Made by a program: the position numbers and the translations under genes. From contig DFQX01000092.1 in NCBI GenBank assembly GCA_002381155.1, positions 904 through 28,784 of the forward strand: 27,881 bases of DNA. Reading direction: 5' to 3'. Under the pieces are notes generated by a model, which saw nothing but the letters and a program-made list of their open reading frames with translations, ran no database searches and had not been told where the DNA came from. Position 1 is the stretch's first letter; each line of letters begins with the position of its first letter. Source of the DNA: Flavobacteriaceae bacterium UBA3478. GTDB lineage: Bacteria > Bacteroidota > Bacteroidia > Flavobacteriales > Flavobacteriaceae. This document shows positions 24,056 to 27,881 of the stretch, piece by piece.

Positions 24056-25828
24056 ATGAAGAAGGTAACACGTCTCTTTGATTTTGCATATTATCATTTA
24101 GAGAACCACCCACTAGAAAAACTATTCTCTACCAAAAAGAATGGTGAATGGAAGAGTTTCAGCTCTCAAGAATTCATAGACACTGCTAATGCTATCAGTC
24201 GCGCACTCATCGAGATGGGTGTGAAAGCCAATGATAAAATTGGACTGATCTCGATGACTAATCGTACCGAATGGTGTTTAATGGATCTTGCAGTACTTCA
24301 AATTGGAGCCCAAACGGTACCTATCTACCCTACTATTTCTGAAACAGACTACGCATACATCTTAAACCATAGTGAAGCCAGCTACTGCTTCGTTTCTTGT
24401 GAAGAAGTGTATCACAAGTTAGCATCTGTAAAGGATCAGGTAAAAGGGCTTAAGGAGATTTTTAGCTTCGACCAAATTAAAGGTTGTAAAATCTTCGAAG
24501 AGCTTCCAAAACTAGGTGCTTCACTCAATAATCAAGAAGAAGTTGAAAAACGAAAAGAAGCGGTACAGCCCGAGCAATTAGCCACGCTTATTTATACCTC
24601 TGGTACTACCGGAAAACCAAAAGGAGTAATGCTTTCTCATCACAACATTGTGAGTAATGTATTATCGGCTCGATCTCGAGTACCCTTCGATAAGGGAGCT
24701 ATAGCGCTTAGCTTTTTGCCTTTGTGTCACATTTTTGAGAGGGTAATTATTTATATCTACCAATACTGCGGGGTTACCGTTTACTTCGGTGAAGGACTAG
24801 ACAAAATCAGTGATAACATTAAAGAAGTTAAACCTTCGGTGATGACCGTGGTACCTAGACTACTCGAAAAGGTTTACGATAAAATCGTCGGAAAAGGAAA
24901 GGAATTAACCGGAATTAAAAAATCACTATTCTTTTGGGCATTAGAGTTAGGGTTAAAATTTGAACCCTACCATCGTTCTGCCCTTTACAATTTCAAATTA
25001 AAAATTGCCCGAAAATTGATCTTTTCTAAGTGGCAAGAAGCCCTTGGGGGCAACTTAGAACTTATGGTCTCCGGTAGTGCCGCCTTACAGCCTCGATTGA
25101 CCAGAGTTTTTGGTGCTGCAGGTATTCCTGTTATGGAGGGTTATGGTCTTACTGAAACCTCACCTGTAATTACCGTAAACGATCAGCGCAATGGGAATTG
25201 GCGCATAGGCACTGTCGGTAGACAAATCGATGGTATTGAAGTGAAAATTGCAGAAGATGGTGAAATCCTTTGTAAAGGACCCAATGTAATGATGGGTTAT
25301 TACAAAGACGAGGAAAAGACGAATGAAGTCATTAAAGACGACTTCTTCCGCACAGGGGATATTGGAGAATTTGATAGCGATGGGTTTTTACGCATCACTG
25401 ATCGTAAAAAGGAAATGTTCAAGACCTCTGGCGGTAAATACGTTGCTCCACAACTTTTAGAAAACAGATGTAAGCAATCACTATTTATCGAACAGATCAT
25501 GGTGGTAGGTGAAGGCGAAAAAATGCCAGCAGCACTTATTCAAATGAATTTTGATTTTATCAAAGATTGGGCCGATAAAAAAGGAGTTAAATTAGAAGCA
25601 GATCGTTCAGCATGGGGAACCAATCCTAAAGTGATCGAACGTATTAGCAAAGAAATTGATGAAGCCAATGAAGGTTTTGCAAAGTGGGAAAAGATCAAGC
25701 AATTCAGACTGACTCCAGACGAGTGGAGTATCGAAGGAGGACACCTCACCCCTACAATGAAACTTCGAAGAAAAGAGGTCAAAGCCAAATACCTAGACCT
25801 TTACGAATCGATTTACAGGGAATCGTAA
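24056..25828 (+). CDS. Long-chain acyl-CoA synthetase (AMP-forming)
   Basis: It activates fatty acids to acyl-CoA through an acyl-adenylate. The ANL-superfamily P-loop YTSGTTGKPKG is at 180-190. GYGLTETSPV is the A5 motif. FRTGDIGEFD with DRKKEMFKTSGGK at 449-461 is the hinge and A8 region. The C-terminal lysine motif is in GHLTPTMKLRRK, where the usual catalytic Lys follows the Thr-Met pair. At 590 residues it resembles the FAA1-like long-chain type of Bacteroidota. It starts 40 bases after purL and ends in a strong terminator. The MarR and hydroxyacyl-CoA dehydrogenase genes follow, so the context supports a role in fatty acid degradation. Chain-length preference is not deducible. Confidence 0.93.
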   Translation: MKKVTRLFDFAYYHLENHPLEKLFSTKKNGEWKSFSSQEFIDTANAISRALIEMGVKANDKIGLISMTNRTEWCLMDLAVLQIGAQTVPIYPTISETDYAYILNHSEASYCFVSCEEVYHKLASVKDQVKGLKEIFSFDQIKGCKIFEELPKLGASLNNQEEVEKRKEAVQPEQLATLIYTSGTTGKPKGVMLSHHNIVSNVLSARSRVPFDKGAIALSFLPLCHIFERVIIYIYQYCGVTVYFGEGLDKISDNIKEVKPSVMTVVPRLLEKVYDKIVGKGKELTGIKKSLFFWALELGLKFEPYHRSALYNFKLKIARKLIFSKWQEALGGNLELMVSGSAALQPRLTRVFGAAGIPVMEGYGLTETSPVITVNDQRNGNWRIGTVGRQIDGIEVKIAEDGEILCKGPNVMMGYYKDEEKTNEVIKDDFFRTGDIGEFDSDGFLRITDRKKEMFKTSGGKYVAPQLLENRCKQSLFIEQIMVVGEGEKMPAALIQMNFDFIKDWADKKGVKLEADRSAWGTNPKVIERISKEIDEANEGFAKWEKIKQFRLTPDEWSIEGGHLTPTMKLRRKEVKAKYLDLYESIYRES

Positions 25829-25851
25829 AGTACTGAATACAATAGATTTAT

Positions 25852-25882
25852 AAGACCTGCTAGTGTTAGCAGGTCTTTTTTT
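25852..25882 (+). terminator. Intrinsic terminator after the acyl-CoA synthetase gene
   Basis: Perfect 11-bp stem AAGACCTGCTA (25852-25862) and TAGCAGGTCTT (25867-25877) with a GTGT loop, running into seven T (25876-25882). It lies 23 bases after the stop codon and ends 8 bases before the marR palindrome. Confidence 0.93.
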
Positions 25883-25890
25883 ATTTCTTA

Positions 25891-25920
25891 TCAATTTATT
25901 ATGCATGCATAATAAATTGA
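25891..25920. promoter_or_regulatory. Perfect 30-bp palindrome, probable MarR operator
   Basis: TCAATTTATTATGCA is followed directly by its exact reverse complement TGCATAATAAATTGA, giving 15+15 bases without a spacer. The bases just outside (A at 25890, C at 25921) do not pair. It sits immediately upstream of the marR -7 box, covering the -33 region, so bound protein would block transcription. MarR dimers bind palindromes of this kind, usually of 16-20 bp, and commonly repress their own operons. No T-run follows, so it is not a terminator. Confidence 0.75.
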
Positions 25921-25922
25921 CG

Positions 25923-25930
25923 TATCTTAG
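25923..25930 (+). promoter_or_regulatory. Probable -7 box of the marR-hydroxyacyl-CoA dehydrogenase operon
   Basis: TATCTTAG matches TAnnTTTG at all but one defined base and lies 5 bases before the marR ATG at 25936. If used, transcription would begin at or next to the start codon, giving a leaderless message. Its position two bases after the palindrome supports it. Confidence 0.45.
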
Positions 25931-25935
25931 AGCCA

Positions 25936-26400
25936 ATGAGCACAAAAAAACCTCTTATCGATCATTCCCTTCGAGCCACTTGGCAGGCCGTATCAAAAAT
26001 GTATAGCGAAGTTGCTAGGCAATACGGTATCACTATGGCACTTGGACTGACCTTACTGAGTATCGATCCTAAAAATGGAACGGCCTCTACGGCACTCGGT
26101 CCTATAATGGGAATGGAACCCACTTCTTTATCTCGTTTGATTAACTCCTTAGAAGACCTGCACCTGGTTGAGCGTAAGCCTAATCCACACGATGGTCGTG
26201 GTGTTATCCTACACCTAACTTCAGATGGATTAATCAAAAGGGATTTTATTAAAAAACACGTTTATACCTTCAATGAAGCTGTAGCTAATAAAGTCTCTCA
26301 AAAAGAACTAATAGGATTTTACAACACTATTGAAGCTATAAATTCGACCAGTTCAGAACAACTTTTTGACTTTCAACAAACCTCTAATACGATCCTATGA
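25936..26400 (+). CDS. MarR family transcriptional regulator
   Basis: A 154-residue winged-helix repressor of the MarR family. The DNA-binding helix pair is at about 51-78, including MEPTSLSRLINSLEDLHLVE. The wing is KPNPHDGRGVILHLT, with the conserved Asp86-x-Arg88 pair. The N- and C-terminal helices would form the dimer. The gene lies directly after a perfect palindrome and overlaps the hydroxyacyl-CoA dehydrogenase gene by four bases (ATGA). That is the layout of an autoregulated beta-oxidation operon. The ligand is likely an acyl-CoA or fatty acid, inferred from context only. Confidence 0.92.
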   Translation: MSTKKPLIDHSLRATWQAVSKMYSEVARQYGITMALGLTLLSIDPKNGTASTALGPIMGMEPTSLSRLINSLEDLHLVERKPNPHDGRGVILHLTSDGLIKRDFIKKHVYTFNEAVANKVSQKELIGFYNTIEAINSTSSEQLFDFQQTSNTIL

Positions 26401-27881
26401 AAAGGAATATAGAAAAAGTAGCCGTCCTAGGCTCAGGAATAATGGGTAGTGGAATCGCTGCTCATCTTGCGGGTATCGGCCTTCAAGTTCTCTTATTAGA
26501 CATTAGTCCTAAAGAACTTAATGAAGACGAGAGGTCTAAAGGATTGAGCCTTGACCATCCGAGTGTGCAAAAGAGAATTGTTAATGACTCTTTAAGTAAA
26601 TCATTAAAGTCTAAGCCCTCTCCGATTTACAACGCTTCATTCGCTAACCGAATTAAAACGGGAACCCTTGAAAATGATTTGCATCAAATTGCAAAAGTCG
26701 ATTGGATCATTGAAGTAGTTGTAGAAAGACTTGATATCAAGAAACAGGTTTTTGAATCCGTTGAAAAACACCGGAAGCCAGGAACGCTTATTAGTTCAAA
26801 TACATCGGGAATTCCAATACACCTTATGGCTGAAGGAAGGAGTGAAGATTTTCAGCAACACTTTTTGGGCACTCACTTCTTTAATCCTGCTAGATATCTT
26901 CGCTTATTAGAGCTTATTCCAGGGCCAAAGACCAACCAAGAAACGATTCATTTTTTCGAGCATTTCGGTAGAAAGTATCTAGGAAAGTCTGTTGTGGTTG
27001 CTAAAGACACTCCGGCATTTATTGGAAACCGGATCGGGATATTTAGTATTCAAAGTCTCTTTCACCGCGTGAAAGACCTTGAAATGACGATTGAAGAGGT
27101 AGATAAACTTACAGGTCCGGTTATAGGTAGGCCCAAATCTGCCACATTTAGAACCGTTGATGTAGTTGGTTTAGACACCTTAGTTCATGTTGCTAATGGA
27201 ATTAAAGAACATTGTACCTCTGACGAGAGACACGAATTATTCAGCTTACCCGATTTTATCGAATCGATGATGGAAGCTAACCGACTCGGATCAAAAACAG
27301 GAGAAGGTTTCTACAAAAAAATCAAGAAAGACGGTAAATCTGAAATCTTAAGTTTAGAACTAACCACCGGTGAATACCGCGAAGCTAAAAAAGCAAAATT
27401 CGCCACACTTGAAAAAACCAAAAGCGTAAGTAATGTTGCTGACAGGTTCCCTATACTCGTTGGTGGTTCGGATAAAGCTGGAGAATTCTATCGTTTGGTA
27501 TTTGCCGATCTCTTCGCTTATGTATCTCATCGTATGGGAGAAATTACCGATGCAATCTACAAGATTGACGACGCCATGAAGGCAGGATTCGGATGGGAAC
27601 ATGGCCCATTCGAAATATGGGACGCTGTAGGATTACAAAAGGGTATTGAGCTAGTTAAGAAACAAAATCTTCAACTTCCTAATTGGATTGAAGAACTAGC
27701 AGCCAGTCAGTCCTCGTTTTATAAGGTTGTAGAGGGAAAAACCCATTACTACGATACTGAATCAAAAAATTATCAAAACATTCCGGGTCGAGAAGGTTTT
27801 ATCTTACTAGACAATCTTAGAGAAAAGCAAACCGTATTCACAAACAAAGACTTTAGCCTAATCGATCTTGGAGAGGGCATT
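26397..27881 (+). CDS. 3-hydroxyacyl-CoA dehydrogenase / enoyl-CoA hydratase, N-terminal part (cut by window edge)
   Basis: It oxidises L-3-hydroxyacyl-CoA to 3-ketoacyl-CoA with NAD in beta-oxidation. The ATG at 26397 overlaps the marR stop, and 495 codons are open to the window end. The NAD-binding loop GSGIMGSG is at 12-19. The family pair His160 and Glu172 lies in GTHFFNPARYLRLLE, with the 12-residue spacing of the known His-Glu dyad. Near the edge, FTNKDFSLIDLGEGI looks like the start of a crotonase (enoyl-CoA hydratase) domain. The whole protein is therefore probably the fused FadN-like type of about 800 residues; this is inference. Thiolase and acyl-CoA dehydrogenase genes would be expected next. 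Confidence 0.93.
   Translation, partial: MKRNIEKVAVLGSGIMGSGIAAHLAGIGLQVLLLDISPKELNEDERSKGLSLDHPSVQKRIVNDSLSKSLKSKPSPIYNASFANRIKTGTLENDLHQIAKVDWIIEVVVERLDIKKQVFESVEKHRKPGTLISSNTSGIPIHLMAEGRSEDFQQHFLGTHFFNPARYLRLLELIPGPKTNQETIHFFEHFGRKYLGKSVVVAKDTPAFIGNRIGIFSIQSLFHRVKDLEMTIEEVDKLTGPVIGRPKSATFRTVDVVGLDTLVHVANGIKEHCTSDERHELFSLPDFIESMMEANRLGSKTGEGFYKKIKKDGKSEILSLELTTGEYREAKKAKFATLEKTKSVSNVADRFPILVGGSDKAGEFYRLVFADLFAYVSHRMGEITDAIYKIDDAMKAGFGWEHGPFEIWDAVGLQKGIELVKKQNLQLPNWIEELAASQSSFYKVVEGKTHYYDTESKNYQNIPGREGFILLDNLREKQTVFTNKDFSLIDLGEGI

Noticed and set aside
1..27881. Defence systems, CRISPR arrays, mobile elements, tRNAs or a biosynthetic cluster
   Set aside because: No direct-repeat arrays, transposase or integrase motifs, cloverleaf sequences or toxin-antitoxin pairs were seen. 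Gene content is housekeeping and metabolic, with consistent base composition.

Overview
The window looks like a chromosomal segment of a marine-type Bacteroidota, most likely the class Flavobacteriia. The pointers are moderate-to-low GC, genes with no clear Shine-Dalgarno sequence, repeated Bacteroidota-type -7 boxes (TAnnTTTG) just upstream of starts, a type B ribosomal protein L31, the GlmU-like nucleotidyltransferase family known from Bacteroidota, a DUF4199 protein, a short 950-residue CarB, and a fatty-acid oxidation locus headed by a MarR regulator. The assignment rests on gene content and signal style, because no 16S or other marker gene is present.

Layout. Bases 1-347 hold the start of an ECF-type sigma factor (minus strand, cut by the window edge). 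It is divergent from an S41 lipoprotein protease and rmuC (413-3142, plus). Next comes the whole oxidative pentose phosphate branch: pgl and zwf on the minus strand (3131-5367), divergent from gnd on the plus strand (5459-6853). carB and rpmH follow on the minus strand (6875-9979), separated by an intrinsic terminator. rpmH is divergent from a small membrane/TPR-like protein gene and a YjdJ-like acetyltransferase gene (10109-11023, plus). mtaB, a GlmU-like gene and rpmE2 (11020-13871) lie on the minus strand, again with a terminator between the ribosomal protein gene and its downstream neighbour.

From 14014 to the end everything is on the plus strand. First is a tight cluster of a DUF4199 membrane protein, a family 2 glycosyltransferase with two C-terminal membrane helices, a phospho-sugar mutase and an MsbA-like ABC exporter. 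Then come an RsmB/NOP-type RNA cytosine methyltransferase, purL, an acyl-CoA synthetase, a terminator, and a MarR regulator gene overlapping a 3-hydroxyacyl-CoA dehydrogenase gene cut by the window end.

How the genes fit together. zwf, pgl and gnd encode three consecutive reactions from glucose-6-phosphate to ribulose-5-phosphate. The acyl-CoA synthetase, MarR and hydroxyacyl-CoA dehydrogenase form the front of a beta-oxidation locus, and a perfect 30-bp palindrome over the marR promoter is the obvious operator candidate. The glycosyltransferase, mutase and exporter overlap by 1-4 bases and look translationally coupled, possibly for making and exporting a lipid-linked glycan (inference). carB and purL are nucleotide biosynthesis genes without their usual pathway partners nearby.

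I found no tRNA, rRNA, CRISPR array, insertion sequence, integrase, toxin-antitoxin module or defence system. There is no gene-free stretch longer than about 145 bases. I do not see a clearly novel system. The most interesting signals are the marR palindrome, a 6-phosphogluconate dehydrogenase whose cofactor loop looks NAD-type, the CarB lacking its allosteric domain, and a promoter built into a terminator upstream of the GlmU-like gene.
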